This document shows positions 5,915 through 5,971 of a stretch of DNA of 5,971 nucleotides, piece by piece (the stretch's first letter is position 1; every line of letters starts with the position of its first letter). This stretch comes from Candidatus Aminicenantota bacterium (GTDB lineage: Bacteria > Acidobacteriota > Aminicenantia > Aminicenantales > Saccharicenantaceae): NCBI GenBank assembly GCA_011048485.1, contig DSDX01000380.1, positions 1-5,971 of the forward strand, in the 5' to 3' direction. The translations under genes and the position numbers were made by a program. The notes under the pieces were generated by a model. That model did no database searches. It worked only from the letters and a program-made list of their open reading frames with translations, and was not told where the DNA came from.

Positions 5915-5971
5915 ACGATGGTTTTGAGATAGCTGGCCTGCTTGAACCCATAGGCCCGTTTCATCGCCGTC
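5872..5971 (-). CDS. Transposase, C-terminal 32 residues (ISL3-like), truncated by window edge
   Basis: On the - strand an open frame enters from the right edge and stops at TAA (5872-5874), giving 32 residues. The visible sequence includes KRAYGFKQASYLKTIVYLVA and then GRLTFSHPQ. The pattern (K)RAxGF, a Tyr-containing helix, then I-x-x-L-x-x-G-x-L resembles the C-terminal tail of ISL3-family (IS204/IS1001/IS1096/IS1165) DDE transposases, which end in similar A-x-GF...G-x-L-x-x-x-H/P stretches. This is recognition from a short tail, so the family is tentative. The gene is convergent with the thioredoxin-fold gene, 37 bp between stops. The catalytic DDE residues lie outside the window, so activity cannot be judged. 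Confidence 0.55.
   Translation of the reverse strand, partial: TAMKRAYGFKQASYLKTIVYLVAGRLTFSHPQ

Larger units (their letters stand above)
5838..5971 (-). mobile_element. End of an insertion sequence, runs off the window
   Basis: After the thioredoxin-fold gene's stop at 5832-5834 the base composition falls to about 54% GC, and a transposase-like C-terminus is encoded on the opposite strand. The element's outer end therefore lies somewhere between about 5835 and 5852, perhaps at the GGGGG run in AGAGGGGGTCAAACC. The exact terminal inverted repeat and target duplication cannot be set without the other end. The boundary given is approximate. Confidence 0.5.

Noticed and set aside
1..5971. CRISPR array, tRNA, rRNA, riboswitch or a novel multi-gene system
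   Set aside because: No regularly spaced repeats, tRNA-like folds or unexplained long non-coding stretch were seen; all gaps before 5835 are under 135 bp and contain ordinary signals.

Overview
The window is a compact, GC-rich (roughly mid-60s % by eye) bacterial chromosomal segment with short intergenic gaps. Seven complete genes lie on the + strand, plus the 3' end of an eighth at the left edge. The tail of a transposase lies on the - strand at the right edge. Purine-rich Shine-Dalgarno sites precede most genes, and two near-consensus sigma-70 promoters are visible. A four-subunit ferredoxin-dependent 2-oxoacid oxidoreductase points to anaerobic metabolism. The combination resembles deep-branching anaerobic bacteria such as Acidobacteriota/Aminicenantes-like lineages, but this placement is an inference and is weak.

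Region 1 (1-2188): the C-terminal part of ThiC (thiamine pyrimidine synthase) overlaps by 17 bp an archaeal-type endonuclease IV-like TIM-barrel gene. A membrane-anchored YpfJ-type neutral zinc metallopeptidase follows 23 bp later. The tight spacing suggests one transcription unit whose promoter lies upstream of the window.

Region 2 (2189-5194): a consensus-like promoter drives a four-gene operon in the order gamma-delta-alpha-beta. It encodes a 2-oxoacid:ferredoxin oxidoreductase, most likely for pyruvate. The delta-alpha and alpha-beta junctions are ATGA stop/start overlaps, which suggests translational coupling. The enzyme uses thiamine diphosphate, the cofactor whose pyrimidine half ThiC makes, so the two regions are metabolically linked even though they seem to be transcribed separately.

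Region 3 (5195-5834): a 133-bp gap holds two small hairpins and a second strong promoter with a short palindrome at the predicted transcription start. It precedes an exported TlpA/ResA-type thioredoxin-fold protein that may be a lipoprotein.

Region 4 (5835-5971): the sequence becomes less GC-rich (about 54% over 5841-5970 by hand count). It encodes on the - strand the last 32 residues of a probable ISL3-like transposase, so an insertion sequence begins just after the thioredoxin-fold gene and runs off the window.

I see no CRISPR array, tRNA, rRNA, riboswitch or obvious new defence or biosynthetic system. The window is mostly conserved housekeeping and anaerobic energy metabolism, with a mobile element at its edge.
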